A DNA stretch of 64,000 nt from Oegoconia quadripuncta. Lineage: Eukaryota; Arthropoda; Insecta; Lepidoptera; Autostichidae. Location: positions 4,590,501 through 4,654,500 of the forward strand of contig OX438760.1 in NCBI GenBank assembly GCA_949316235.1, written 5' to 3'. How positions within the stretch are numbered: position 1 is the stretch's first letter; the number at the start of each line of letters is the position of its first letter. Below are positions 11,401 through 23,955 of the stretch, piece after piece. Both the position numbers and the translations under genes were made by a program. The notes below the pieces were generated by a model, which saw only the letters and a program-made list of their open reading frames with translations, made no database searches and had not been told where the DNA came from.

Positions 11401-12146
11401 ATAGTTATTTGTCCATTCTCCATGTTTAGAGTTATCCTGCCCGTCATGTGAGGAGAGTGTATGCCATACGGTTCTCGGTGAAACATTATTCGGAGAAGTG
11501 TAATAATCAGTTATTCGAAGCCCCCGACCCGACCACGCCGTAGGTGCTGTGTTTCTGTAGTGCGTCCGATATGTCTGTAGAGGTTGGGACATAATTTCTA
11601 AGTCATATATCCGCAAAAGAATCGCCTCTCTATATAGTCGCACGCATGACAGCTGTAATGACAACCTTACCATAATAGCAGATAAAACAGACTGCCCTAT
11701 CATTGCATCACTGGGTACAGAGACACAGGTCTCTGCTAAGGGATTAAATGAGGTAGACTGAATCGATAAGTGTTTTAATTAGTTCTTGCTACCAAAAGAT
11801 ATACTATAATGTGAAAAAAAACTTAGAATTTTTTTTATATGCTAGGTAAATAAATTGGTTTCATATTAACGTGGTCAATAAGTTATTGCTCCTATTCCAT
11901 TTGATCTTACAATATAAAGAACTTTGATTGTCGTCGAATACCTCTTTATATACATTTATCAGTCGCTTAGTTGACTCGCTGCCTTCATGTATACTGTGGC
12001 CACCATTCACACTTACATCACATCTGTCGGCAGTACTTTAACTGGATAGACTTTAACTGTGTATACTGCGCAGAAAGCTGGATCTGAGTTACAGTACTCA
12101 TCAATGGTTCAAGCTGTACTTGTCCACTGCTGGATAAACGTGAACG
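11401..12146. other. No gene seen
   Basis: Unassigned AT-rich sequence. Confidence 0.35.
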
Positions 12147-12372
12147 ACGACCGATTAGTGTAGTGGATAGTCACCCACCCTATCAGCGAACCAATAACAA
12201 GCGAGTAAATGTTTGTATGATGAATACGAACATTTATTCCCGAGTCTTGGATGTTTATATAAATATTTATGTATGTTTATCCGCTATCTAGTATCCATAG
12301 TACAAGCTTTGTTTAGTTTGGGACTAGATGATTGGTGTAAGTATCCGAAATATTTATTTATTATAATTATTA
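12147..12372 (+). repeat. SINE-B copy, second subfamily
   Basis: gaccgattagtgtagtggat head, aatgtttgtatgatgaatac body, ending gtatccgaaatatttattta. Confidence 0.75.
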
Positions 12373-12625
12373 TTTATAAAACACGCCACAGTTTAGGGAT
12401 ATTCCCTCTGTCCCTTTTATGCACTGCAACCCCTGTACACTGATTATCTTATCTTAATCAGCCAGATCACAACAATGCTATCACCATTGCTGCTTAACGG
12501 TAGACTAAGTAAAAGGGTGGTAGCTGCCAAGAGGGATATTAATGATTAAACCACCAAAAGTTGTCAAAATAACCAACTTCACTACAGTGCCGTTCTCTGT
12601 CTCCGGCGTGTATCATCAGATATTC

Positions 12626-12953
12626 ATTTTACACACAACAGGTTAGTACATGACCTCAATCACACCTGATGTTAAGTAAAGATGAGGCCGAAGGTGGAAG
12701 GGTCCTGACCCGGAAACCCCATCCTAAATGGGGGACTGGCTATCTTATCTATGACAACCGGAACACAACAACGCTATTAACATTGCTGTTTGGCGGCAGA
12801 TTTAGATAAGGTGGTGGTAGCTAGCTAGGCGGACATTTAAAATGCCCTACCACCTACCAAACCGAGTACTAAACATGTACCCCGCTGAGGATCGAACCCA
12901 CGACCTCCGATTCGTAAACCCTATGTTGTTTACATTGAGCCACGGAGGCCGTC
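12626..12953 (-). repeat. SINE-A copy 3
   Basis: Full-length minus-strand copy from the acacaacaggttagtacatg tail end to gagccacggaggccgtcac. Confidence 0.85.
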
Positions 12954-12964
12954 ACTTATGCATT

Positions 12965-13075
12965 TCTGTATATTTCGTAAAGTGAACCGTGGATGTTGAT
13001 TCAAGCATTAACGTTTTAATGTTTGGAACACACGATGCTTTAGTTTGGGATATCTCTGACCACCCCATTTGACCA
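12965..13075. repeat. Dispersed repeat G (gtgaaccgtggatgttg...gggatatctctgaccac)
   Basis: Other copies at 13605-13692, 19948-20060 and 23040-23092, plus an inverted piece at 26430-26475. Family unknown. Confidence 0.6.
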
Positions 13076-13140
13076 AATACTGTCGAATTGAGAACTTCCT
13101 CCCTTTTTTGATGTCGGTTATAATGTACCAACCAGACATG

Positions 13141-13612
13141 TACCCTGCTGAGAACTGAACTTATTTGTATATACGAGTAGCTTATATGAGATCTCGGCAG
13201 ACAAAAGAGCTGGCAGCTATCTCGAGCAGCGAATTAGCCTTGCCATCCAGCGGAATTATGCTGCCAGTCTTTTGAGACTCACGGATTGGACTTGGCACAC
13301 GTTTTTTATCTTTCATAATTATGTAGAGAGCGTGTTCGTGTCTGTTTCTGTATTCTTTGTACCAGACTGCCCCTCATGCGTCCTTCATAGGAAGGTAGTG
13401 TTATTCGGGTCTATGTAGATTTCTGTTGTTTCAGATAACTCCCTAAAAAGAGTGTGATAAGAATAATAATAATTGTTACTTTAAATAAATTATTAGTATA
13501 CTAAGCCGATTTTACTTAAATTACTCGGATTTTTTGAGTAAAATACTATATACTACTATCACTGATAATGCTATTCCACCCCCTCAAAATTCTTTCAAAA
13601 AAGTAACCGTGG
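13141..13612. repeat. Dispersed repeat F, copy 1
   Basis: Shares about 450 bp with 25912-26371. The last ~290 bp (from ataattatgtagagagcgtg) are nearly identical, and the first part (ctggcagctatctcgagcag) is more diverged. No function or family recognised. Confidence 0.75.
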
Positions 13613-14193
13613 ATGTTGTTTCACTCATGAAACTCTTAAAATGTATGGAACACCCAAACACTGTTGTTTGGGATATCTCTGACCACCCAATTCAAATATT
13701 AAACAAAACAAAAAAAACGGGACATATTTAAAAATATACAAAAAGGCGAGCTTATCTCTATAAGAGATCTCTTCCAGCAAACCTCAGTAAGGAGAAAGCA
13801 GAAAGAATATGAAGAAACAAAATCTCTTTGTACATATTTCCTGACTATAATCTGTTTGTATATCTTGTGCAATAAAAAATAAAGACAGACAGAAAATGAG
13901 TTAGATGATTAGAAATAGATTTTTTTTCCTTTTAGTCCGTATTTTTAATCTGGTCACATTCCTTTTTACAACTTTTATTTAGCTTGGAATGTTCGTATGT
14001 AAGTACGTAGTCCGTTTCAAAATTTGGAAAGCCTTTTTCAGATCTGATTGAGCTGAAATTTTGCAAATTTGTCAAATTATTATGTATTTATTGTCGGTGA
14101 CAATGCAATATTATCGAGCTAATCTGATGATGGAGCCGGACTGTAGGTACTGGAACACCCTGATCGCAAATGGCAAGATTTGGGCTAGTTTGT

Positions 14194-14255
14194 AGCCACG
14201 GAGGCGGTCATAACAAATGGTAACAAAACCATTTGTTATGACCGCCTCCGTGGCT
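14194..14255. repeat. 28-bp perfect inverted repeat at the SINE-A head
   Basis: Arms 14194-14221 and 14228-14255, spacer aacaaa. The left arm is an inverted copy of the first bases of SINE-A copy 4 plus 11 bp of its flank. Confidence 0.93.
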
Positions 14256-14575
14256 CAATGTAAACAACGTTGAGTTTACGATTCGGAGGTCGCGGGTTCG
14301 ATACCCAGCGGTATACATGTTTAAGTACTCGGTTTCGTTGGTGGTAGGGCATTTTAAATGTCCGCCTGGCTAGCTACCACCATCTTATCTAAATCTGCCG
14401 CCAAGCAACAATGCTAATAGCATTGTTGTGTTCCGGTTGTCAGAGATAAGACAGCCAGTCCCCCAAATGTGTTGGGGTTTCCGGGTCAATACGCTTCCAC
14501 TTTCGACCTCATCCTCACTTAACATCAGGTGTGATTGAGGTCAAGTACAGAGCGTTGTGCATAAATAAAAAAAAA
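14239..14575 (+). repeat. SINE-A copy 4
   Basis: Full-length plus-strand copy with a poly(A) of nine. Its first 17 bases are also part of a 28-bp inverted repeat with 14194-14221. Confidence 0.87.
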
Positions 14576-15636
14576 GTCACCATCATAATGAGGGTCTAAA
14601 GATGGAGCCAGAAATTTGCCACTGGAATTTCTTGATGGAGTTTATGTTACTTGTCTTTGTACTAGTTGTAAAAGTATTTTTAATGTTGAATTATTCTTCG
14701 ATAAAATAGATAAATGTCATGCAATACTACTAGATAACGTAAATATTTAGATTAGTTAACTCTTAAGTCATTCACTATGTACATACATGACGCCTTTTAG
14801 CTCAGTGACTGACGGCTAATCAAGTTATTGGAATTTTTGTATTACATCGTCTGCTCAATTATTCTGCGTGAAAATAATATTAAAGTAACATAATGGAACA
14901 ATAAATTGATTGACATAAGGTTCATATAAATATATATACTACGGCGTATGAGTAGGTACAGGGATGCGATTCTTAAAGCCATTCGAAAGCTGTTAGACTT
15001 AAAATATTTTGTATAGCTTTGACGTCAAAAAGTGGAAAGTTTTAAGTAATTTACTCGTTTTTGACCCTCGATGAAAAACATCGAATGTTATGTGTATGAC
15101 GGCGTTGTGTATGTGACATTATCTTGGGATCGGATGGTGGATGGTGAATTTTAGTGATTCGATTTTTGAGCGACATTAAATATAGAGTGCGTTTCAACCA
15201 ATAGTACCTATATATAATATATAATAGTATGACGTATATAAAACAGTTTTTGAGAGAGACTGGTGCCCGTACTAGGAAACCTGTGTGACAGATCCCCAGC
15301 ACTCTAGAGTGGATCTCTCATTGTGAGACAGTATAGTCAGTATGTGCCCAAAAACTTTAATTGTGTGTGTGAGAGGGGGTGCAGGGGTGTGTGTGTGGAG
15401 GGCTATGTTCGGGGGGTGGGGGGGTGTAGGTGTGTGTAAGTCATTGGCACGAGAAGACGCTCCCGCAGATTTTGTTTATTTTCATTTGAATGGTAAAAGA
15501 ATTATGATGTTAAAGGTGAAGGACTTTTGTGAATGTGAAAAACGCAGTGATGCCCCAATAATTCCTTTAACTGAATACAATACAATACTGAAAAACATTG
15601 CTGCCAACATAACGCCACAGGCACTGTTCGGTGAAA
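14576..15636. other. No gene recognised
   Basis: Includes a TG/GGGGTG-rich patch at 15355-15440 and a 107-codon chance frame. The segment from 15470 may belong to the THAP-bearing element. Confidence 0.35.
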
Positions 15637-15665
15637 CCATGGACTTATTATTTAAACAGGACTGA
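15637..15665. repeat. Left inverted repeat flanking the THAP fragment
   Basis: 29 bp (ccatggacttattatttaaa and on to ggactga) exactly reverse-complementary to 16500-16528. A second, weaker block of inverted similarity (gagccgag and aggccgt..tgtctc) lies at about 15757-15805 versus 16436-16488. Confidence 0.85.
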
Positions 15666-16112
15666 TAACTATCAAAAGAATCATTTAGGAAAATGATCAC
15701 TATGTCAACGCAATAAGGTATTAAATTGGATGCACCATACACAAAGGCAAATCCGAGCCGAGAGAGATAGAAATAACGGAGGCCGTGTGTCTCGTTCTTA
15801 CATCTTGCCAGCAAAAAAAATGATTATGATCAACAGTTTTGGCTACTCAAAAATTCCATTGAAACACTTATATTTTTATGTTATTTTAACAATTATAAAT
15901 AAACAAATAACATTCGCATTAATTTCTTTTCATATATTCTTAAATGAAACAGAAAACATACATTTTTATTTCGATTTTGTTATTTTTATGGTAACCCTGA
16001 AAAGCATGTCATGTCATGGCGGTTCGGTGATGGTTCGGTGTGATTTTGAATTTTCTTTGCATTAAAAGTTTTTTAAAGTATTTGTTATATTATAACAAGT
16101 AAAAGGAGTAAA

Positions 16113-16599
16113 ATGGTGAAAAAGTGTTGCGTTTATACTTGCCCAAGTGAATCCTATGGTGGTTGCAACATATCTTTTCACAGGTAAGCTAAAAATAATA
16201 TTTTTGTAAATCAAAGAAGTAGGATGCCCATGAATTCTTGACATGAGTCGAAATATGTAAAATATGTGTGATTGATTAGGGTCCTGACTGTTGTACTATT
16301 ATTGCAGTTTCCCAAAAAATGAAGAAATGCGAAATAAATGGCTCACGCCGGCAAATGTCAAAACGCCAAAGTTTTTTGACAAATATTTTATTACAACATT
16401 TGTCCCAAGTAACAAATATATTGTGGTCACCCTGTTAGACAGAGACAAACGGCCTCTACGTTACACATCCTGCTCGGCTCGTTTTTCAGCGGCGAGTACT
16501 CAGTCCTGTTTAAATAATAAGTCCATGGGTGAAACACACTCTACCAATGCTTCTTTTTTTTCGTTCATCACTCCTTTTGGAGAAGGCAAAGGGATCTAA
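16113..16599 (+). CDS. THAP-domain fragment, two exons, truncated
   Basis: Exon 1 (16113-16183) starts ATGGTGAAAAAG and ends at a consensus donor gtaagc. The intron is 124 nt and ends ttattgcag. Exon 2 starts at 16308 and the frame stops at 16599. The joined N terminus reads MVKKCCVYTCPSE, then NISFHSFPKNEEMRNKWL. This is the start of a THAP zinc-finger domain (C-x4-C, then F-H-x-F-P and a conserved Trp), a DNA-binding fold found in P-element transposases and many animal nuclear proteins. The second half of the zinc site (C-x2-H) is not present: after about residue 45 the frame enters AT-rich repeat-like sequence. It is therefore broken or part of a larger spliced gene. Inverted repeats at 15637-15665 and 16500-16528 flank it, which favours a transposon origin. 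Confidence 0.55.
16500..16528. repeat. Right inverted repeat flanking the THAP fragment
   Basis: The exact reverse complement of 15637-15665. The two copies lie about 0.86 kb apart around the THAP exons. Confidence 0.85.
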
Positions 16600-17284
16600 G
16601 CCCATACAGCCATGTCTCATTTCTCTTACTTCTTCAATTTATTAGTCAGTCTCAGTCAAAACAAGTAATCTCTAAACAGAGCCTAGTCATAGTCAAGTCA
16701 TTCTTCAGTAAAATTGCAGAATGCTTTACACAAGATTTTGGCGGCTTCTTGTGGGAACCCGAAAGCTTCGTTACGCACTTTAATTTACACTTCCCTTCAC
16801 TTGTACACCATCACTAACGTTTGCTGCACAATATTCTGCCATTATTAAGCTTCAAAAATTACAACGCACAAATTATAAGAATTTTAAAGAAAAATGCAAC
16901 TTAACTCGCCGAGATCCCGCCAAAAAGCCCTACCAATGCTTCTATTACTCAATGTCAAAACTGACATGTTGTTCCGAGTTGCCACAATTGAAAAACGAAA
17001 TATCTTGTTGAAAAACCCTTTATAAGTAAGATGTTAAGTAACATAGAAATCACTGCGCTCTGTCCTAAAAGTGCCATCTTTTGCTGATCACTACCAAATG
17101 AAATCCATTTTTAACCTTCGTCTCAAGATGAAGGTTGTCATAAATTTGAAGCCTACCGTCTATGTGTCGTTGTGCGGCATTGTGGTGCCAATGCATTTAT
17201 TCATTTTAGAATGCGGATTTTGTGAGTTTGTTCTCAGATATGTTAAATAAAAATCGGTTCAGCTGTTTGAAGATTAACCTTTTA
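16600..17284. other. No gene seen
   Basis: AT-rich; a few phrases (ctaccaatgcttc) recur from the THAP-element flank, suggesting repeat sequence. Confidence 0.3.
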
Positions 17285-17384
17285 CCTGTACCAGATTTTT
17301 AGCTGAAACCGAATCTTCGGCCTCGGTCTCAATTTCAGCCGAAACCAAAACTTATTTAAACATGTTTTCCATTGTATACAGAAA

Positions 17385-17480
17385 TTTTGTGTTTTTCTAA
17401 CACATACACCTACCTACAGACAGTTAAGTTAATTATTGTAAATTATTTTGCGCAATAAAGAGTATTTGTATTGTATTATA
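17385..17480 (+). repeat. LINE 3' end fragment inside a ggccgaaacc-type repeat
   Basis: gcgcaataaagagtatttgt with an (ATTGT)n-like tail, the same ending as the LINE at 1890-1920. The sequences on both sides (17285-17345 and 17590-17672) are rich in ggccgaaac, so it probably interrupts another repeat. Confidence 0.45.
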
Positions 17481-18115
17481 TTGTTAAGTCGTGTTAATGA
17501 AATATGCGAGAAAAAACCCAAGCTCACTCAATAGAATCACACTTGCCGGTGAACTCACGAACTCGAGTTAGCCGAACAACGCGCGACATTTTACGAAAAC
17601 TGAGTTTCAGTGTGGCCGAAGTTTCGTCTGATTTTTGGCCGAAACCGAAACTGTGGCCGAAATCGATTCCAATTTATCTTACGCATAATATTTTTATATA
17701 CAGAACCATAAGAATGTCTACTGTATATCTAAAGTAGATAGGTAATACGATATCAAGATCCACATTTCTCAACGGAATCGGATGTCAAAATTCGGCAACT
17801 TGTCTCTTCCGTCTGTTTGATCCCTTTGACGTTACATATGTCTGTAATCTTTGTGATAAATGTGGGTCAACCCGATGACCTGTTTAGTTTGTGCCCATAG
17901 CCGATCGAGTGATGTAGACTGACTTTCTCATTACATTGCGTGGTCTTAAGGAATTGTACTGATGTTGATTTCTATGTGTTATGTTGCTCCTATAGAATAT
18001 ATAACGTTAGTGTGACGAGGCCCATCCCTTCCATATAGGTAACAGAATTTGGTATGGATTCGATTGGCACCATAGACTTATATATTACTTCGTAGTTGGC
18101 ACACGCTTTCAGCTA

Positions 18116-18409
18116 CTTTTTTTTTATGCACCACGGGTTCGTGCTTGACCTCAATCACACCTGATGTTAAGTGAAGATGAGGTCGAAGGTGGAAGCGTAC
18201 TGACCCGGTAACCCCAACACATTTCGGGGACAGGCTATCTTATCTCTGACAACATTGGCGGCAGATTTAGATAAGATGGTGGTAGCTAGCTTGGCGGACA
18301 TTTAAAATGCCCTACCACCAACCTAACCGAGTACTTGAACATGTGCCCCCGCTGGGGATCGAAGCCAAGAACTCCAAATCGTAAACCCAATGAGCCACGG
18401 AGGCTGTTA
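18116..18409 (-). repeat. SINE-A copy 5, internally deleted
   Basis: Minus strand; lacks the segment around the aaccggaacacaacaatg block and part of the head. Confidence 0.82.
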
Positions 18410-18649
18410 ACTTTCACAATATTATATCTTATGGTATACTTCTGTGGGGCAGAAGATATTCAAACAATATTTGTTCAATAAAAAAGTGCAATCAAAACAA
18501 TATACCTACATGCTGCAATAACTCTCTAACAGATCTGTTTAAGGAAATAGATATTTTAACTGTTGCATCCCAATGACAGTACAATACATGTATGTAAATT
18601 GCCTATTTCGTAAGCATTCTGGTAATCATAATTTGAATTCTAGAATCTA

Positions 18650-18887
18650 ACTAATATTATAAATGTGAAAGTATGGATGTTTGTTTGTTTGTTATTAAAC
18701 AATTCTATTTGTTTGTTGCTCAATCACGGCGAAACAAATGAACGAATTTGGATGAAATTTGGTATATAGGTAGAACATACCCTGGATTATGACATAGGAT
18801 AAAATAACTAGTTCCCGCGGGATAAACAAATTTCGGCGCTAATGTTATTCCACGCAGGCGAAGCCGCTGGCGGAAAGCTTCTTATAA
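18650..18887 (-). repeat. SINE/RTE-related repeat
   Basis: Minus-strand copy; cccgcgggataaac and gcgaagccgctggcggaaag are diagnostic. Confidence 0.65.
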
Positions 18888-19257
18888 ATAAAATGGAAAT
18901 TCCATAATTTACACTTGTCAAGGTTAGCACATCTTTTGTGGGACACAGCATATGCGTTTGCAATCAAATACCAGAACATGTATTGAATTTAACAGAGCAG
19001 AAATTTAAACATCACATTAAAGAAACACTGTGTAACTTTTTACATGACAACTAGCGACATAGTTTATCACAGATTTTATCACGGTTATCTGTCAAAATGA
19101 GCGACATAACAGTCGTACAGCAGCATTTTGACAGTTGCAATATAAAGTGTGATAATCATGTGCTGATGTTAGAAGAATTCTTTTACATACACACACACCA
19201 TCACACACACGCACATACTTACAAACACTTTACGCACTAATTTGTAACATACTATAT

Positions 19258-19605
19258 ATACTGTTTTTCCGGTCCAAGGAGAAGGGTATCTGGTTCAAAA
19301 CGATCCAACCTCATCCGTGGAATACTCCCTGGATCGATAACTGCCAAGTGAACAGACAAGACCTTATCATGGCTTTCAGACTTCGCTCCGGACACATCCC
19401 ACTTAACAAGTTTGCATTCATGATGCGGAAAGTACCTTCGCCATATTGTACAGAATGTGACGTTATAGAAGACGTTTTCCATATCTTGATGGAGTGTGTC
19501 CGGAATGAAACATGTAGAAGGCCAATTAATATTACATATGTCAATCCACTTGAAGCTGTTGGGGGCTGTAATATTTATATCCGAAATGGCCAGGGCAATA
19601 TATAA
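19258..19605 (+). pseudogene. Jockey-type LINE ORF2 C-terminal fragment
   Basis: The plus frame reads KGIWFKTIQPHPWN, DLIMAFRLRSGHIPLNKFAF, then a zinc-knuckle-like YCTECDVIEDVFHILMEC (C-x2-C-x8-H-x4-C) and a natural stop at 19605. The RLRSGH plus CCHC pairing is the usual C terminus of Jockey/I-type ORF2. The 5' part is missing; about 70 bp of 3' UTR follow, with no clear poly(A). Confidence 0.75.
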
Positions 19606-20060
19606 ATTAGTCAGAGTCGGTATAAATAATAGGGTGTAAATATTCACTGAGTCATTACTAAGTTCATTTCATTGAAATGACTAAGCTCTATAAATAAGAT
19701 TGAAAAAAATATATATATACTGTTTTTGTAACATTATTATATTATATTAATATGTATGCCATTAGTATCTATGTATGCCTGCTAGGTTGGCCCCTCCACT
19801 GTTTGACTATACAATTTCAATAATATATGTTAGACTGTTTTTTTTTACTCGTCTATTCTCTGAGTGTCATAAACTAGGTATGCCATTTCAAAAAAACATC
19901 CATAGATTTGCACGTTTCAACGGCGATGCGCTCACCCCCTGTCTGTCTGTTTCTGTATATTGCATAAGGTGAACCGTGGATGTTGTTTCAATCATTAAGC
20001 CCTTAAAGTTGGGAACACCCAAATACTATTGTTTGGGATATCTCTGACCACTTCGTTTGG

Positions 20061-21350
20061 GATATAGGTCGCGACATTATGTATATATGTTGTATTTTTG
20101 TATCGATAATATTTTTGTTAACTAACTTTTAACTAATACTTTGAGAGACAAACCCACAACTTTGATTCGTTTTTTAAATGACACTTCCTCTCTCCTGAAA
20201 GCACTCCTCGACTGAGGATCTCTTCAGCCGCTCATTTCTCACAATGAGAATTAAGTTTGAAAGACCTTTTGTTCTAATTTTGTATAGATGTACGAGAACC
20301 TGACAAACGTATATAAAGGATATAATAATTTCACTGAATATAGAAATAGGTACAACATACTCGGGATTTGTAAATACTTGTAGGTACCAAGCATCAATTT
20401 TGTTTTATTGAAGCTCTAAATGTAATCGTATACAAATAAGCTGACATTTGCATAAAATTCTATTCAAAAAAAAAAAATATAAAATCATAAAATATACTAT
20501 AATAAAAATAATGATTTAATAAAGAACTAAAATCAGACTAACCCGAAACAAACGTCTGTGACCGTATAATCTTGTAAGACGTTCAAGTTCTGTGCCAAAA
20601 AATTAATAGAATAATGGCATAATTAAAAAAAAATTACAAAACCCGTTTGCGCAAAAAGCCAACAAAAAAATGGAAACGCTTATGTGATTTAGAAGCTCTC
20701 CACACAAATCCGCTGCTTAGTACGTACTGCATATTCTCCCCCACTTTACGCTACATGATACCTGACGTCCCACATATCCACCTTACGCAATACACACTTA
20801 CACGAACCTGCTCACTACTGTAACTTGTACTTTGAAGTTGACGGACGAAGTTTCAGTAAGGCGATGTGTGGTGTATGGTAAGCACGCAGCTTGCTAATAA
20901 GAATAACAAAACTTTATTTGATCAATTTAGCGACACTTATACAATACATTTAATTGTTACCTATGTACTATATAACACAATATAGAAATGTGGAACTTAA
21001 TATAAGTAGGTATGCATTGGCTATTTTTCGGTGTCACAAAGTGGCATCAAATCAGGTCTCCAACTCAGCATTTGTTGTAGTCGAGAGAAGAAGAACGACT
21101 ACAACGCTGGTTTTCAATAGAGCCTAAGGTGAGATCACGGACGCTCATCGGACACACATAAATAATGAGTACCTAAGTACCTGTATATTCCATATACATA
21201 ATATATACATACCATATATACGAATGATAGGTGTACTTTAGATATACTACAATTATTAATAAAGTCGTATGCACACGTGGCACAATTGCACCGACCGTGA
21301 GCGCGCTCATAGTGAACAAATCTAGCTCGTGACGCGATCGGCGGAGCGTG
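20061..21350. other. No gene seen
   Basis: A LINE-3'-like minus-strand patch (aacaaaactttatttgatca) lies near 20895; otherwise unassigned. Confidence 0.3.
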
Positions 21351-21400
21351 ATCCTGTAGCCTTGCTACGTGCGTAGACGTACGTAGCAAGGCTACAGGAT
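21351..21400. repeat. 20-bp perfect inverted repeat, 10-nt loop
   Basis: atcctgtagccttgctacgt at 21351-21370 and its reverse complement at 21381-21400. Confidence 0.95.
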
Positions 21401-22026
21401 GGGTGGGATGTACAGGGTGTAATATACAATTATAGAATCCTCATGATGAGTCCTTATGATACCTATAGACCTAAAAACTATAATACATGACATGAAAAAT
21501 CAACCGCCGAAATCTTAACTGATGATAAAAATTGGGTTCGACAAACTAAGACATTTCTTTAGAAACACTTGTTTTATATTTAACCAAAGAAAAACTAAAT
21601 ATATCAACATTGTCTAATCTATCATTGCATAGCTTACATGTGCATAAGTAGTACTACTTTTGGGAATGTGAAATAATGGGTTCTTACGGCAATTGCGTTC
21701 GCGTCTACGAGGCATTCGGTAAAAGATATTTTGCAGTAGTGCAGAGGCATGGATGTTATTGTTAACTATCTTAAAAAAAAAGAACAACGTCAATAACATC
21801 ACGACGATGTGATAAGTACTTAATATTGTGTCTATTCGCTGTACACTAGTAATCTGCATAACTATAACCTGTTCTACAATCTAGAGATTTCACAAATTTT
21901 ATTTAAACTTTTTCAATTCTATCAATATTTAGAGACGACACATGGGTCTTTATCACGTCCTACCATTCTGCCGTTATTGAAAATCCTTATCCCATATCGT
22001 GCTCCTAATAGCCAAGTCAACTAATC

Positions 22027-22293
22027 TTAATCGACAATACACCCGCCATCCGACGAAGATCGACCCCTTCCGCTGCATACTTTCCGGAATAACTCCAATT
22101 CCGCTCTATTTGAGCGAATACCATCATACCACTCGATCAATTCTCGAGGGCGATTGGAATACGCGCCCTTGACACCGTAGCGGCCTCGTCGGATCCGATA
22201 TCGACTCGTTAGAGATCCCTTTGAGATATATTTTACCATCGGAACGATATTAAGACAAGAGGGTCCGTAGTACGTACATAGTTTGAATCTCAT
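22027..22293 (-). other. Unrecognised ORF, 88 codons, coding-like composition
   Basis: An ATG-started frame on the minus strand (MRFKLCTYYGPSCLNIVPMV, then Arg-rich RYRIRRGRYGVKG and PRELIEWYDGIRSNRAELEL). It is less AT-biased than its surroundings and contains several CG dinucleotides. No family recognised, and no splice signals or poly(A) site stand out. It could be an old repeat or a small gene. Confidence 0.2.
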
Positions 22294-22767
22294 TTACATC
22301 AACAAGAGTTCACTGCTCAACGTATGCTTTTGAGCGGATTTCGTCCATAGAAAGGTCCATAGAAAAGAAAGGAATACTTAAATGTTTATGATATCAGGAC
22401 TAAAAAATTAAATTATCCTAAAATATTCACCACGAAAGTAGCTTCAAAAATCACACGCTTGACAACCCTATATAACTATAAGCGTGCATGCATGCTACGG
22501 CCTACGACCAATCAGCTGGGCGAGCGAGGTCGACATACACATGATTTTTCGTAAGATTGACCCAATCAAATTTTGGATGTCATTTTACCAAAAATTAAGG
22601 TCATATTTTTTTGTATTCTGTATGGTTTCATCACACTAAAACGCGGTACGTAGCATACAATACTTCGACAGTAAGATATACGGCTTGGTCGCGTTCCGAG
22701 CTAGTGGTAGTTTAAAAAATAAATGACGTTCATAAGTGCATATTGTATTGCCTACATGAATAAATGA

Positions 22768-22798
22768 TTTTCATTTCATTTCATTTCATTTCATTTTC
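22768..22798. repeat. (TTTCA)n microsatellite
   Basis: About six units of ttcat/tttca ending a repeat with an aataaatgattttca LINE-like end. Confidence 0.8.
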
Positions 22799-23102
22799 AC
22801 CCCCAATGCTACGGGGTGTTATATCTAATTATGTGTCTGTCAATTTTTTACCGAGAAAAAAAGGAGGAGGAATTAGGAGGAAGAGGATTATATTTGACAA
22901 GCTTAATGATATATAAAATTCAAATTAAGAATAGGTAAGAATATAACCAACCCGTCTCTTCCCGTGAATGTCTTAAAAGGCAACAATGAGACTTTCTACC
23001 AAAACCATTAAACGCACGATGGGTTCACCCCATGTTGCGCATTTCTGTATATTTCACAAGGTGTATCGTGGATGTTGATTTGGAACACCCATTGCGATCT
23101 CT

Positions 23103-23240
23103 CTCTCACTTGTGGCGCAGTCGTGAAGTTAAGCAATGTCAGGCGCTGTCAGTTCTTGGATGGGTGACCACTAGTGACATTTTAATACGAGTGGTTCTGT
23201 GCTTCGGAGCGCACGTTAAGACGTCGGTTCCCGTTGTTTC
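23103..23240 (+). repeat. 5S-rRNA-derived SINE (SINE3-type), copy 1
   Basis: cgtgaagttaagcaatgtca then cagttcttggatgggtgacc matches the internal promoter and 3' half of 5S rRNA (gaagttaagc, ggatgggtgacc). It is followed by ggttctgtgcttcggagcgc and a non-5S body, so it is a retroposon and not a 5S gene. Promoter use by polymerase III is inferred. Confidence 0.65.
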
Positions 23241-23261
23241 CGAAAACAACCGGAACGTATA

Positions 23262-23382
23262 TTTGACGAACATTTCGACATTTGACATTTTTGATGTTTC
23301 ACATTTGTGACGTTCGACATTTGTGACGTTTGACATTTGACATTTTTGACATTTGTCATTTGTAACGTTTGTCATTTGTGAA
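23262..23382. repeat. Degenerate gacatttg minisatellite
   Basis: About ten imperfect units of gacatttgt/gacgtttgt directly downstream of the 5S-derived SINE; possibly its expanded tail. Confidence 0.75.
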
Positions 23383-23906
23383 AATCCGATCCCGTACCGA
23401 TCGTTTATTGGTAGAAAGAAAAAAATGATGTATAATTATATTGATCAAGTGTAATTCTGTATATAGTACGGGACTCACAATAACATCATGACATGTCACA
23501 TGTTACATTTCATAAAGCAAAATCTTCACGCAACACGAGACATTACAAGCGGTTCTTTCAACACAATCTGTGCACGATGTATACATGACGTTACGCGCGT
23601 ACGTGATAGATGTTTGTTCTGTCTTCCTCCTAAAGAATAATTTGTTAATGTCAGATGCTTTTGTGTATATGGGTAGTTTTTAGGCTTGAGGGTAAATATC
23701 ACGATGACTTAGATACGACCTTATAGTTCATAGTGACAGGGGTTAGACTGGTTTCTCACGACAAATAATATTCAGGACTGTACATGTATATTTGGCATAA
23801 TGGTTGTGATATTCGATACCACCCCTTCGAAGAACTCTAATTGGTTTATTTCTCGGGGGTTTTCTAAATTTTCCATCCTATTTTTACCTACTTCGAAATC
23901 GGACAA

Positions 23907-23955
23907 AAATTCCACACACACACACACCCATACACACACACACGCACACACACTT
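23907..23955. repeat. (CA)n microsatellite
   Basis: acacac run with ccat and gc interruptions. Shorter CA or TG runs also occur at 19190-19215, 15360-15440 and 49140-49200. Confidence 0.8.

Noticed and set aside
15342..15814. Overlapping opposite frames of 107 and 110 codons
   Set aside because: No recognised motif; one begins in a TG-rich low-complexity patch. At most they are part of the THAP-bearing element.
23103..23200. 5S rRNA gene
   Set aside because: Only the internal and 3' part resembles 5S rRNA; the 5' stem and terminator are absent and the sequence runs into a retroposon body.
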